Positions 26,440 to 36,095 of a stretch of DNA of 64,000 bases are shown piece after piece. The notes under the pieces are model-generated. The model made no database searches. It was not told where the DNA came from and saw only the letters and a program-made list of their open reading frames with translations. Numbering within the stretch: position 1 is the stretch's first letter; the number at the start of each line of letters is the position of its first letter. The position numbers were made by a program, and so were the translations under genes. The DNA lies in assembly GCF_038396785.1 (NCBI RefSeq), contig NZ_CP151087.1, forward strand, positions 1,674,001 to 1,738,000, in the 5' to 3' direction. The stretch is from Sphingobacterium thalpophilum. GTDB lineage: Bacteria; Bacteroidota; Bacteroidia; Sphingobacteriales; Sphingobacteriaceae.

Positions 26440-29004
26440 ATGAAGCGTATACTACCCGTAATACTATTTTTTGGCCTCTCATCAATGCAGCTTGTCTACG
26501 GACAAGACAATGGTGCGTTTAATTTAAATGACCCAGAAAAAATCAGCTATCTCAATCCTAAAAACTATGTAATTAGTGCTATTGATATAACTGGGACACA
26601 ATTTTTAGATAAAAATGTATTAATTACGATCTCTAAATTGTCAGTAGGTCAATATTTGGAAGTTCCAAGTGAGGCGACCGCAAAAGTAGTGAAGGATATG
26701 ATGGCTCAAGGCCTCTTTGATGATGTCGAATTATGGGCCGATAAAATTGAAGGTGAAAATATATTTTTGACCATCCGTGTAGTAGAACGTCCTCGTTTAA
26801 CGCGTATTGATATCAACGGTCTAAGTAAAAGCCAGACCGAAGAAGTTCGCAAACGTTTAAATAGCAACACTGGTAAGATTGTCAACGAAAACTTGATGAA
26901 CACCACACGTGCTACAATCCAACGCTTCTTAAAAGAAAAAGCTTTTTTATATCCAGAGATCACCCTAAAAACAGTTAAAGACTCGGCACAGGCTAATAAT
27001 GAAATACTTATTGCAGATGTGGATAAAAAACATAAGGTAAGAGTCAAAAAAATGACTTTTACAGGGAATGAACATTTTTCTCAGCAAGAGTTGAGAAAAA
27101 TGGCCAAGCCAATCAAGCAAAAAATGTGGTACCGTATTTTCGGTCCTGGAAAATTCAAGGAAGAAAAATACAAAGAAGGTAAAGAAAACCTAATCAAGAA
27201 AATGGCCGCCAAAGGCTATCGTGATGCGACGATCTTGAAAGATACGGTTATTCGCGAGGGTGAAAAAAATGTGTTGGTTAATTTTGACATCTATGAAGGT
27301 CCTAAATATTATGTAGGTAATATTGTTTGGACAGGTAATGCGAAGTATTCTGACACCTTACTGAATAAAATTTTAGGTATCAAACGTGGTGATGTTTTTT
27401 CGGAAGAAAAATTAACAGCAAAATTGATGGGTCCTACAAAGAATAGTGATGACATCTCTTCAATCTATATGAACGATGGTTATCTTACGTTCTCAGTAGA
27501 CCCCGAACAAACGCGTATTTACAACGATACCATCGATTTGAATTTACGTGTATATGAAGGTGCTCAATATACCATCAATAACGTTATTGTTAAAGGTAAT
27601 GATGTAACCAACGACCGTGTTGTATTACGTTCTATTTATACAAAACCTGGTCAAAAATTCTCAAAAGAACAAATTATGCGCAGTGTGCGTGAGATTGCGC
27701 AATTGGGAAATTTTGATGAGCAAAAGACAAACCCGGTACCGACAAATCTAAATTATGCGGATGGTACAGTGGACATTGTTTATAATGTTACTGAAAAACC
27801 TTCGGATCAGGTCGAACTTTCGGGTGGTTATGGTGCCGGTCAGATCATCGGTACCTTAGGTTTAACATTTAACAACTTCTCTACCAGCAATTTCTTTGAC
27901 AAAAGTTCCTGGAAACCGCTACCTCGTGGAGATGGACAGAAGTTGAGTGTCCGTGGTCAAACTTCGGGTAAACGTTATCAATCGTATAGTTTCTCTTTCT
28001 CCGAGCCTTGGTTAGGTGGTAAAAAACCTATTTATTTTGGTTTGAGCGCCTATACTTCGAGTTCATCATATGGTGGATTTAACTACTATACTGGCGAGCA
28101 AATTGTTAAGGATTCGGAGTTGAACCGTATTTGGATGACTGGTATTACCGCAACATTAGGTAAACGCTTACAATGGCCAGACAACTGGTTCCAGGCAAAC
28201 ACCTCCTTGTCATTCCAACGTTATAAGCTTCAGAACTATGGAAATTACTTCCTATTTGATAATGGTACAGCCTATAACATCAACTTGACGCAAGAGTTTA
28301 GCCGTAATTCGATCGATGCTCCTATCTATCCTACTTCGGGTTCAAACATCAAATTCTCGGTGCAATTGACGCCTCCATATTCATTGTTCAACAACATTGA
28401 TTATAAAAATGGTTCGGCTCAGGAACGCTACCGTTGGACAGAGTACCACAAATGGAAATTTGACTCGCAGTGGTACGCAAAAATCGTTGGTAAACTTGTT
28501 TTCAAAGCACAAGCTCAATTTGGTTTCTTGGGTAAATACTCCAGCAAAACTGAAATATCAACTTTCGAGCGTTTCAAAGTCGGTGGGGACGGTATGCAAG
28601 GGTTTGATTACCTACAAGGATCTGAAATTGTTGCATTACGTGGTTATGCAAATGGTGTAATCATTCCTGAAGGAACACAAAATGTGAATGTGGCACGAAA
28701 TTCAGGTAGTCCAATCTATACGAAATATCAAATGGAATTACGTCACCCGGTGATGTTAAATGATCAGGCAACAGTGTACGTATTGGCTTTCGCTGAAGCG
28801 GCCAATACCTGGAACAAGTTCACCGAATACAATCCATTTAAAGTACGTCGTTCTGCAGGTGTTGGTGCCCGCATCTTCTTACCGATCTTCGGTATGCTAG
28901 GAATAGATTACGGCCATGCATTCGACCCTATCCCGGGTTTACCGAGCAGTACATGGAAACAAAACTTTACATTTAGTATTATGCAAAATATGGGTGGATT
29001 CTAA
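26440..29004 (+). CDS. bamA: Outer membrane protein assembly factor BamA
   Basis: An 854-residue Omp85 protein that folds and inserts beta-barrel proteins into the outer membrane. A signal peptide (MKRILPVILFFGLSSMQLVYG) is followed by about five POTRA domains to around residue 460. The 16-strand surface-antigen barrel follows, with GGYGAGQIIGTLGLTFNNFS near its start and a C-terminal aromatic signature ending MQNMGGF. The barrel also contains VGGDGMQGFDYLQGSEIVALRGY, the region of the conserved loop-6 motif (VRGF/Y type, here LRGY). Two Skp-like chaperone genes follow, the natural partners of the pathway. Confidence 0.94.
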   Translation: MKRILPVILFFGLSSMQLVYGQDNGAFNLNDPEKISYLNPKNYVISAIDITGTQFLDKNVLITISKLSVGQYLEVPSEATAKVVKDMMAQGLFDDVELWADKIEGENIFLTIRVVERPRLTRIDINGLSKSQTEEVRKRLNSNTGKIVNENLMNTTRATIQRFLKEKAFLYPEITLKTVKDSAQANNEILIADVDKKHKVRVKKMTFTGNEHFSQQELRKMAKPIKQKMWYRIFGPGKFKEEKYKEGKENLIKKMAAKGYRDATILKDTVIREGEKNVLVNFDIYEGPKYYVGNIVWTGNAKYSDTLLNKILGIKRGDVFSEEKLTAKLMGPTKNSDDISSIYMNDGYLTFSVDPEQTRIYNDTIDLNLRVYEGAQYTINNVIVKGNDVTNDRVVLRSIYTKPGQKFSKEQIMRSVREIAQLGNFDEQKTNPVPTNLNYADGTVDIVYNVTEKPSDQVELSGGYGAGQIIGTLGLTFNNFSTSNFFDKSSWKPLPRGDGQKLSVRGQTSGKRYQSYSFSFSEPWLGGKKPIYFGLSAYTSSSSYGGFNYYTGEQIVKDSELNRIWMTGITATLGKRLQWPDNWFQANTSLSFQRYKLQNYGNYFLFDNGTAYNINLTQEFSRNSIDAPIYPTSGSNIKFSVQLTPPYSLFNNIDYKNGSAQERYRWTEYHKWKFDSQWYAKIVGKLVFKAQAQFGFLGKYSSKTEISTFERFKVGGDGMQGFDYLQGSEIVALRGYANGVIIPEGTQNVNVARNSGSPIYTKYQMELRHPVMLNDQATVYVLAFAEAANTWNKFTEYNPFKVRRSAGVGARIFLPIFGMLGIDYGHAFDPIPGLPSSTWKQNFTFSIMQNMGGF

Positions 29005-29036
29005 TCTTTGTTGATCCAATCCTATCGAAATAAAAT

Positions 29037-29073
29037 AAAAAGCTATCGCAAGAAATTGTAGATAGCTTTTTTG
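29037..29073 (+). terminator. Terminator after bamA
   Basis: Stem AAAAGCTATC / GATAGCTTTT with a short loop and a T-run. Confidence 0.7.
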
Positions 29074-29426
29074 TTTTAAGATTATTTTCCAGTAAATCAT
29101 GTATTTTTCTTTCATTTCCACCCGATCGGATTAAATGCCAAATCACCCTATATATCTTATAAATTTTCTTATATTGAGTGCGGTTATGATCACCGAAAAA
29201 AGAAGCCATAAACAGCACTCAGGCAACTAGCATTGGAGCATTCTTCAACAAGTTAAATAGTGTTAAACCCGAGAAATATCTGTTAGATTGCTTCTTTTTT
29301 CTTATTTTTGAGCCGTAAATTTACGTAGAGCGGTTTTCTCGAATTAAACTTTTGGGATTATCCGAAGTCATAAGGTAAATTAGTGTTAAATAATAAAAGT
29401 ATAGTCTATAAAAACTTACAGGAAAT
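29074..29426. other. Intergenic region bamA to skp
   Basis: No gene seen. It contains TATTTTTG at 29303-29310, matching the TAnnTTTG -7 consensus, a possible promoter for the two Skp-like genes with a leader of about 110 nt. Confidence 0.4.
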
Positions 29427-29960
29427 ATGAAAAAAATATTGTTAGTTATAGCTTTTGTAGTCGTGAGTGCTACAGCAACATTTGCCCAACAACTTGCATA
29501 TGCTGATTCAGAATATATCCTAAAACATATTCCTGAATATACGACTGCACAGAAACAGTTAGATGACCTTTCTAAGCAATGGCAGGAAGAAGTGGATCAG
29601 AAATATGCTGAGATTGAAAAACTATATCAGGCTTATCAAAAGGACCAGGTCTTATTAAATGAAGATATGCGTCGTCGCCGTGAGGATGAAATCGTGACAA
29701 GAGAAAAAGAAGTAAAAGACTATCAAAAGCAAAAGTTTGGATTTGAAGGTGACCTTTTTAAAAGACGGACTCAATTGATGAAACCTATTCAAGACCGTGT
29801 AGCAAAAGCTATCCAAGATGTTGCTTCGGCGCAGGGAATTGATTTTATTATGGACAAGGGCAATGAGTCTACTTTTCTCTATGCCAATCCAAAATTGAAT
29901 AAAAGTAATGATGTCATTACAAAATTAGGATATAAACCCAATCCGAGTCTTGCAAACTAA
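29427..29960 (+). CDS. OmpH/Skp-family periplasmic chaperone 1
   Basis: A 177-residue protein. A signal peptide (MKKILLVIAFVVVSATATFA, cut before QQ) is followed by the OmpH core. This is a small beta body split by two long charged helices (about 45-120) that form the prongs. The start of the core, LAYADSEYILKHIPEY, is the usual Skp entry strand. Skp trimers hold unfolded outer-membrane proteins in the periplasm and deliver them to BamA, encoded just upstream. A second family member follows after 94 bp. Confidence 0.88.
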   Translation: MKKILLVIAFVVVSATATFAQQLAYADSEYILKHIPEYTTAQKQLDDLSKQWQEEVDQKYAEIEKLYQAYQKDQVLLNEDMRRRREDEIVTREKEVKDYQKQKFGFEGDLFKRRTQLMKPIQDRVAKAIQDVASAQGIDFIMDKGNESTFLYANPKLNKSNDVITKLGYKPNPSLAN

Positions 29961-30054
29961 GCGGGAGTTTATTATCATTGTGAACACAAATAACAATAGT
30001 AGTAATTAATTAGAAAACTAAAAGATTGCCATAAAGATGGCTCATTAGATTAAA

Positions 30055-30630
30055 ATGAAAAGCATGAAAAATTTATTAAAGGGTGCGGTTGCTTTAGTGG
30101 CAGTATTTTTCTCAACTCAATTCGCAAATGCGCAGCAAAAAATTGGTCATATCAATTTTGCTGAAATTATTCAGTCTACATCTGAATTTAAAGCAGCTGA
30201 AGGGCAGTTGAAAACATTGAGCGATGGTAAAACCAAAGAAATTCAAGATATGGTTACCATCTATCAAACAAAACAAAAAGATGCAAACGATAAATTGCGT
30301 AACAGAAGTGAAGCAAATAAAGAAACTGTTGACCCAGAAATCAACAAAATAGGTCAAGAATTACAAGATATTCAGGCTCGTATTCAGACAGCACAACAAG
30401 CTGCTCAAGAAGAATTAAACAAAAAAGAAGAAGAATTAATTGCACCTATCCACAGAAAAGTTGGTGAAGCTGTAAATGCTGTTTCTAAAGAAAAAGGCAT
30501 GGCTTATGTATTTGATATTTCTAGTACAAATATTCCTTATTTCCAAGGTGGAGAAGACTTAACTGCTGCAGTGAAAACAAAATTAGGTATTTCAGCTACA
30601 GCTACTCCTGCTGCTCCAGCAAGAAAATAA
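30055..30630 (+). CDS. OmpH/Skp-family periplasmic chaperone 2
   Basis: A 191-residue Skp-like protein. The signal peptide ends at about NAQQ (residues 1-28). KIGHINFAEIIQSTSEF opens the core. A long coiled-coil prong follows, rich in Lys, Glu and Gln (DIQARIQTAQQAAQEELNKK). A low-complexity Ala/Pro/Thr tail (TATPAAPA) ends the protein. It is a paralogue of the preceding gene, with the same expected job of guarding outer-membrane proteins. A very strong terminator follows. Confidence 0.88.
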   Translation: MKSMKNLLKGAVALVAVFFSTQFANAQQKIGHINFAEIIQSTSEFKAAEGQLKTLSDGKTKEIQDMVTIYQTKQKDANDKLRNRSEANKETVDPEINKIGQELQDIQARIQTAQQAAQEELNKKEEELIAPIHRKVGEAVNAVSKEKGMAYVFDISSTNIPYFQGGEDLTAAVKTKLGISATATPAAPARK

Positions 30631-30641
30631 GCTAGTATACA

Positions 30642-30690
30642 AGGCAATAAAAAAGGGATTATCGATAGCGATAATCCCTTTTTTATTGCC
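30642..30690 (+). terminator. Strong terminator after the skp genes
   Basis: A perfect 21-bp stem, from GGCAATAAAAAAGGGATTATC to its complement, with a GATAGC loop and a T-run inside the 3' arm. Confidence 0.88.
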
Positions 30691-30990
30691 TATCTATTTC
30701 CCAATGGCAAGTAAATCGCAATCAGCGTACAGCGCCGACAGCACCAAATACGCTCCGGTTCTACAGCCAAAAGAATAAGGTAAACTCAAAAGCTTATCGA
30801 ATCAGTCAAATTATAGTGTAAATAAAAATCTGCTGCTTGATTTTCTTGCATTTACCAGCTAAATTGTAGATATTGGTTCGGAAAACAAACATATCTACCC
30901 TAATGAAAACTTCATGGTCCCAAATTTGTTCATTAACTGACGAATATAAGGTACCGAGGAACGCTTCGTCGTTAAAATGATTTTATTCGC
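30691..30990. other. Intergenic region upstream of TetR gene
   Basis: About 300 bp with no clear gene. A 25-codon frame starts at ATG 30903 and stops at 30980, ten bases before the TetR start. It might be a leader peptide or chance. Confidence 0.3.
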
Positions 30991-31665
30991 ATGAAAAAGA
31001 AAGTAATTGAGGATAATCCTAAAAAAGAAAGAAAGGTAACTTCCGGTCCTATTCGCGACAAGGAACGCACCAAGGCGCGAATGATCGCTGCTGTCGGAAA
31101 GGTAATTCAGAAAAAAGGATACCATGCATTGAATGGGCCTAATATTGCTTTGGAATGTGGACTGAACAAAGCATTAATATGGAATTATTTTGGCGGTCTC
31201 GACCAACTGGTGGAAGCTTACCTAACACAAAAAGATTTCTGGCAAATCGGAGACAAGGGTGTACTGGAACAAATGATCACAAACCCGGGCTCCATCAGCA
31301 TTTCCTTGATAGAAGAATTGCTTCAATCTCAATTTAACACCTTTTTGAAGGATAAAACGAAGCAAAAAGTTATTCACTGGGGCTTAGGCGAAAAGACAAA
31401 AGCGCTTAAAAATATAGCCGACAGAAGAGAATTGCTCGGCGAAGAACTATTTAAGCATGTCGATTCAAAATTCGAGAACTCCGAAAACGACCTTAGAGCG
31501 ACATTGGCGATTTTAGTCAGTTCAATTTATTATTTGAGCCTTCAGGCAAAATCTACAGGTAGTACCTTTTGCGGTATTGATGTAAATACAGAAGCAGGAA
31601 AAGAACGGATTCAGAAAACGATGCGTAAAATATTAGAACAGACATTTTCTGATGTTGAGCTGTAG
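30991..31665 (+). CDS. TetR/AcrR-family transcriptional regulator
   Basis: A 224-residue one-component regulator. A Lys-rich N-terminal tail (about 1-28) precedes the TetR HTH, with IQKKGYHALNGPNIALECGLNKALIWNYFGG at about 38-70. The C-terminal helical domain would bind ligand and dimerise, and its ligand is unknown. It stands alone, with terminators on both sides, so its target is not evident from context. The adjacent downstream Fe-S protein genes have their own promoter. Confidence 0.85.
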   Translation: MKKKVIEDNPKKERKVTSGPIRDKERTKARMIAAVGKVIQKKGYHALNGPNIALECGLNKALIWNYFGGLDQLVEAYLTQKDFWQIGDKGVLEQMITNPGSISISLIEELLQSQFNTFLKDKTKQKVIHWGLGEKTKALKNIADRRELLGEELFKHVDSKFENSENDLRATLAILVSSIYYLSLQAKSTGSTFCGIDVNTEAGKERIQKTMRKILEQTFSDVEL

Positions 31666-31684
31666 TCTACTCAGATACAACTAG

Positions 31685-31727
31685 AGAAAACGTCCAAGAA
31701 GAAATAATTCCTTCTTGGACGTTTTTC
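31685..31727 (+). terminator. Terminator after the TetR gene
   Basis: Stem GAAAACGTCCAAGAAG / CTTCTTGGACGTTTTTC with a loop of about 10 bases. Confidence 0.82.
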
Positions 31728-31828
31728 ATTACAGCCTAAATTCACCATTAAAAATTTCCAATAATTTATCGTGTTAGGTCCTCATTTTTGATTTATTTTT
31801 ACTATGTTAGCATAACAAAATAATATAG

Positions 31829-31836
31829 TATATTTG
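31829..31836 (+). promoter_or_regulatory. -7 box before the Fe-S protein genes
   Basis: TATATTTG matches TAnnTTTG, 23 bp before the ATG at 31859. No good -33 element is visible. Confidence 0.45.
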
Positions 31837-31858
31837 TTTATAACCAAGATACAAGCAT

Positions 31859-33157
31859 ATGATAGGTCAACTAATATTTGCGGTTTGTTTCGCTGTAGCA
31901 TTGTCCCTTTTTAGTAAAAATGCACAACAGATTTATCGGAATATCAAGCTAGGCAGACCGGCAGATCGTTCGGACAGATCCGCGGAGCGTTGGAAAATGA
32001 TGCTCCTCGTCGCCTTTGGACAAAAGAAAATGTTTAAGCGAATTTTCCCCGCAGTCCTACATCTATTTGTATACCTTGGATTTGTCATCATCAATATTGA
32101 GATGTTGGAGATTGTCATAGACGGGCTTTTTGGTACACATCGTATCTTTTCATTTCTAGGGAGTTTTTATAATTTCCTGATTGGGGCATTTGAATGGCTC
32201 GCGCTGGGTGTACTGGTATCCTGTGTCATCTTTTTAATTCGGAGAAATATCGCTAAAGTAGCTCGCTTAAATAGCGCGGAATTGAAACATTGGCCCAAGA
32301 CGGATGCAAATATTATTTTAATCACAGAGATTCTTTTAATGTCGGCTTTCCTGCTGATGAACGCTTCTGATCTTAAATTGCAACTCTATGGCTTTGCACA
32401 TTTTAAATCGGTTGGTTCCTTTCCAGTAAGCCACTATCTTCTTCCATACCTTCCAACTTCGACGGAGGCCTTATTTTTAATAGAGCGGTCTTGTTGGTGG
32501 TTTCATATCCTAGGTGTACTTGCCTTCTTGAACTACCTCCCCTATTCCAAGCACCTTCATATTATTTTGGCTTTTCCGAACACCTATTTTTCTAATCTGA
32601 ACGCAAAAGGCAAACTATCCAATATGCCAGCTGTGACCAACGAGGTTAAGGCAATGCTTGATCCGAGTTTCACCCCGCCTCTAGCAGATGCAAATGCACG
32701 TTTTGGAGCCAAAGATGTCCAGGATTTAACCTGGAAGAGCCTATTGGATGCATATACCTGTACTGAATGTGGACGTTGTACATCTTCTTGCCCCGCAAAT
32801 ATAACGGGAAAGCTGCTGTCCCCACGAAAAATCATGATGGATACACGGGATCGACTCACTGAAGTGGGTACGAATATCAAAACAAATGGAAGCTTTCAGG
32901 ATGACGGAAAATCTCTCATTGACACGTACATCAGTCGAGAAGAGTTATGGGCCTGTACAAGCTGTAATGCATGTGTAGAACAATGCCCGGTCAATATTAA
33001 TCCACTGGATATTATTATTGAGCTACGCCGCTTTGCTGTTATGGAAGAATCACAAGCTCCTGCAAGTATTAACAATATGTTTGGAAATATTGAGAACAAT
33101 GGTGCCCCATGGAAATATGCACAATTGGACCGCGCCAATTGGACTCAACAACAATAG
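31859..33157 (+). CDS. Membrane (Fe-S) protein with 4Fe-4S dicluster
   Basis: A 432-residue protein. Residues about 1-240 carry several membrane helices of a NarI-like cytochrome-b type arrangement. The C-terminal soluble part holds two 4Fe-4S motifs: CTECGRCTSSCP (Cys301, 304, 307, 311) and CTSCNACVEQCP (Cys366, 369, 372, 376). With the CCG-domain protein encoded 4 bp downstream it forms a heterodisulfide-reductase-like or GlpC/LutA-like electron-transfer module at the inner membrane. Donor and acceptor are unknown; links to quinone or electron-transfer flavoprotein are plausible. Confidence 0.83.
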   Translation: MIGQLIFAVCFAVALSLFSKNAQQIYRNIKLGRPADRSDRSAERWKMMLLVAFGQKKMFKRIFPAVLHLFVYLGFVIINIEMLEIVIDGLFGTHRIFSFLGSFYNFLIGAFEWLALGVLVSCVIFLIRRNIAKVARLNSAELKHWPKTDANIILITEILLMSAFLLMNASDLKLQLYGFAHFKSVGSFPVSHYLLPYLPTSTEALFLIERSCWWFHILGVLAFLNYLPYSKHLHIILAFPNTYFSNLNAKGKLSNMPAVTNEVKAMLDPSFTPPLADANARFGAKDVQDLTWKSLLDAYTCTECGRCTSSCPANITGKLLSPRKIMMDTRDRLTEVGTNIKTNGSFQDDGKSLIDTYISREELWACTSCNACVEQCPVNINPLDIIIELRRFAVMEESQAPASINNMFGNIENNGAPWKYAQLDRANWTQQQ

Positions 33158-33161
33158 TTTT

Positions 33162-33959
33162 ATGATGGAAAATGAATTAAAAGTTCCCACAGTTGCAGAA
33201 CTGTTGGCCAAAGGAGAAACTCCTGATATACTATTTTGGGTAGGTTGTGCAGGGAGTTTTGACGAACGTGCACAGAAAATTACGCGCGATATCTGCAGAA
33301 TATTACAACATGTCGGTTTAAAATATGCCATCTTAGGTACAGAAGAAAGTTGTACGGGTGATCCTGCCAAAAGAAGTGGAAACGAATTTCTATTTCAAAT
33401 GCAGGCCATGATGAACATCGAAGTACTCAATGGCTATGAAATCAAAAAAATAGTAACGGCTTGCCCACACTGTTTCAATACCTTGAAAAATGAGTATCCA
33501 TCCCTAGGTGGCAACTATGAGGTCATTCATCATACACAATTGATCCAAAACCTGATCGATGAAGGAAAATTAAAACCAGCGGACAACAACATATTCAAAG
33601 GAAAGAAAATAACGTATCATGATCCTTGTTATCTTGGTCGTGCAAATGAGGTCTATGAGGCACCGAGAAAAGTATTGGAAAGCTTGGATGCCCAGTTGAT
33701 CGAACTGAAACGTTGTAAGAGCAATGGACTTTGCTGCGGTGCTGGGGGCGGACAAATGTTCAAAGAACCAGAGCCTGGAGCAAAAGACATTAACATCGAA
33801 CGTATCGAAGAAGTCATCGATGCACAGCCTCAAGTTGTGGCTGCAGCATGTCCTTTCTGTATGACGATGTTAAAAGATGGCGTAAAAATAAAAGAAAAAG
33901 AATCAGAGATTGAGGTGTTGGACATTGCAGAAATCACTGCCCGAGCAAATCAATTGTAA
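33162..33959 (+). CDS. CCG-domain (HdrB-like) Fe-S protein
   Basis: A 265-residue protein with two cysteine-rich CCG-type domains. The first has VGCAGSFDER, SCTGDPAKR and TACPHC. The second has DPCYLGR, GLCCGAGGG and ACPFC. Such proteins bind a non-cubane 4Fe-4S cluster and work with the dicluster partner encoded immediately upstream. A longer frame from 33018 exists but overlaps the upstream gene by 140 bp. The paired Met codons at 33162/33165 after the stop are the natural start. The last 246 bp of this gene are repeated twice downstream. Confidence 0.87.
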   Translation: MMENELKVPTVAELLAKGETPDILFWVGCAGSFDERAQKITRDICRILQHVGLKYAILGTEESCTGDPAKRSGNEFLFQMQAMMNIEVLNGYEIKKIVTACPHCFNTLKNEYPSLGGNYEVIHHTQLIQNLIDEGKLKPADNNIFKGKKITYHDPCYLGRANEVYEAPRKVLESLDAQLIELKRCKSNGLCCGAGGGQMFKEPEPGAKDINIERIEEVIDAQPQVVAAACPFCMTMLKDGVKIKEKESEIEVLDIAEITARANQL

Positions 33960-33984
33960 ATTACATGAATTACGAAATAAAAAG

Positions 33985-34008
33985 AGGCCCGATCGGATGA
34001 TCGGGCCT
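33985..34008 (+). terminator. Terminator of the CCG-domain gene
   Basis: Stem AGGCCCGATC / GATCGGGCCT with a 4-base loop, followed by TTTTG. It is repeated in the two later array copies with a changed loop (ATAC) but an unchanged stem. Confidence 0.85.
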
Positions 34009-34386
34009 TTTGTGTAGGGAGAAGAATATCTCCTGTCCACGCTTAAATTAGGGGAATCCCAAAGCCGGTTAAAATATAAGGGATTCCCCCGAATCGAAGA
34101 CCAGCGCTGTATTTATGCTGATCAAACAACTCTAACATCTAGCCATAACAAAGGTATCACCTCTAATTCGATTGATTGTTGTTCATTTCTTCGAAAATGT
34201 TGTTCAAAAATTTAAATTTTAAAAAATGACACTTATTTTCCCCCATTCAACTGAATAACCAACTTAAAAGTATCTTTCTCGTCGCGTTAGATAGCACGTG
34301 CTTTATCTCATATATGATCATTCGATAGCTTATTACAATAGATTTATAATTCTATCTGCCTTTTCTTTACCATTAAGCCTATAAGT

Positions 34387-34632
34387 TGTAAGAGCAATGG
34401 ACTTTGCTGTGGTGCTGGAGGCGGACAAATGTTCAAAGAACCAGAGTCTGGAGCAAAAGACATTAACATCGAACGTATCGAGGAACATCGATGCACAGCC
34501 TCAAGTTGTCGTTGCAGCATGTCCTTTCTCTGTATGACGATGTTAAAAGATGGCGTAAAAATAAAAGAAAAAGAATCAGAGATTGAGGTGTTGGACATTG
34601 CGGAAATAACTGCCCGAGCAAATCAATTGTAA
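34387..34632 (+). pseudogene. Fragment of CCG-domain gene (array copy 2)
   Basis: A partial duplicate of the 3' end of the CCG-domain gene, with no start and no first domain. It begins within the CCG motif codons and carries a 4-base loss around IEEVIDAQ and a one-base gain near PFCMTM, so the middle is shifted and the tail returns to frame (DGVKIKEKESEI...). It cannot make a functional protein. Confidence 0.85.
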
Positions 34633-35060
34633 ATTACATGAATTACGAAATAAAAGAGGCCCGATCATACGATCGGGCCTTTTGTGTAGGGAGAAGAATA
34701 TCTCCTGTCCACGCTTAAATTAGGGGAATCCCAAAGCCGGTTAAAATATAAGGGATTCCCCCGAATCGAAGATCAGCGCTGTATTTATGCTGATCAAACA
34801 ACTCTAACATCTAGCCATAACAAAGGTACCACCTCTAATTCGATTGATTGTTGTTCATTTCTTCGAAAATGTTGTTCAAAAATTAATCATTGAAAAAAAA
34901 TGACACTTATTTCCAGCCATTCAACTAAGTAACAAACCTAAAAGCATCTTTCTCGTCGCGTTAGATAGCACGTGCTTTATCTCATAAGTGGTCATTCGAT
35001 AGCTCATTACAATAGATTTATAATTCTGTCCGCCTTTTCTTTACCATTAAGCCTATAAAT

Positions 35061-35306
35061 TGTAAGAGCAATGGACTTTGCTGTGGTGCTGGGGGCGGAC
35101 AAATATTCAAAGAACCAGAGCCCGGAGCAAAAGACATTAACATCGAACGTATCGAAGAAGTCATCGATGCACAGCCTCAAGTTGTGGCTGCAGCATGTCC
35201 TTTCTGTATGACGATGTTAAAAGATGGCGTAAAAATAAAAGAAAAAGAATCAGAGATTGAGGTGTTGGACATTGCGGAAATAACTGCCCGAGCAAATCAA
35301 TTGTAA
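35061..35306 (+). pseudogene. Fragment of CCG-domain gene (array copy 3)
   Basis: The second partial duplicate of the gene's 3' end. Unlike copy 2 it keeps the original reading frame across the whole fragment, including EEVIDAQPQVV, but it still lacks a start and the N-terminal two thirds. A Met-to-Ile change is seen (aaatattc for aaatgttc). Confidence 0.85.
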
Positions 35307-35584
35307 ATTACATGAATTACGAAATAAAAGAGGCCCGATCATACGATCGGGCCTTTTGTGTAGGGAGAAGAATATCTCCTGTCCACGCTTAAATTAGGGG
35401 AATCCCAAAGCCGGTTAAAATATAAGGGATTCACCCCGAATCGAAGATCAGCGCTGTATTTATGCTGATCAAACAACTCTAACATCTAGCCATAACAAAG
35501 GTATCACCTCTAGTTCGATTGATTGTTGTTCATTTCTTCTAAAATGTTGTTCAAAAATTAACCATTGAAAAAAAATGATACTTA

Positions 35585-35979
35585 GGCCCTTTTCCCAGTG
35601 GACGCATATCAACACCATTACGCTGCGCGCTGATATAGCCTCCACGGGAATAGATATCTGGAGATATACCATTATGCCGTTTCTCCCGAAATGTACCACT
35701 GCTGTTTCGGGTAGCACTTTCATTGAGGTTGAGTACCACTTGGTCCCTAAAAATCTTGCTGTTCACCACTTGAATATGCTGTGGTATATTTAACAATGAG
35801 GCTTCTAGCCGCAATGCTTCCGACAGTTGTTTCGGATTATATCTTTTGTAATACTTCGAACTAATTTCGACTTCGTCAATTCTGAACGATTTCATGGTAT
35901 CCTGAGATACTGTTTGAGCAATAAGCCCAAACGGAGAAACGATAAAAATACAGGTTAAAAAAACCCGAGATTGTAACAT
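35585..35979 (-). pseudogene. TonB-dependent siderophore receptor, 5' fragment only
   Basis: The first about 132 codons of an outer-membrane receptor. It has a signal peptide (MLQSRVFLTCIFIVSPFGLIA), a short linker with SFRIDEVEIS, and the start of the plug domain, with LSEALRLEASLLNIPQHIQVV, ISPDIYSRGGYISAQ and NGVDMRPLGKGP. The gene then stops abruptly where the 673-bp array begins. The rest of the plug and all of the barrel are missing. The frame runs on about ten codons into array sequence. It is non-functional as a receptor. The likely cause is a deletion that joined array DNA to the receptor gene. Confidence 0.82.
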
Positions 35980-36095
35980 ATGGAGGAATAAGAAATTCTG
36001 TTACAAATCTCTAAATCGAAATTAAAAAGCGATAAGAATGCTATTAGTCATAAATTAAGAACGGGATTAAGATGACATAAGAATTTATTGAAGTC

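Larger units (their letters stand above)
33714..35584 (+). repeat. Tandem array, about 2.8 copies of a 673-bp unit
   Basis: The unit starts with tgtaagagcaatgg and contains the last 246 bp of the CCG-domain gene, its terminator and about 420 bp of downstream DNA. Unit starts are at 33714, 34387 and 35061, spaced 673 and 674 bp. The third unit stops at about 35584, where TonB-receptor sequence begins. The copies differ by scattered substitutions and small indels, so this is not a fresh or assembly-made duplication. Every copy keeps the terminator hairpin (first copy 33985-34008) and a second hairpin, GGGGAATCCC with GGGATTCCCC (34051-34060 with 34080-34089). In copy 3 the second arm is broken by an inserted base. 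Confidence 0.93.

Noticed and set aside
33018..33161. Upstream extension of the CCG-domain gene
   Set aside because: It would overlap the Fe-S partner by 140 bp, and the added residues are not conserved-looking. The Met pair after the partner's stop is better.
33714..35584. The 673-bp array as an assembly error
   Set aside because: The units differ by many substitutions and small indels, which a collapsed or duplicated assembly of one sequence would not produce. Long reads would settle it.
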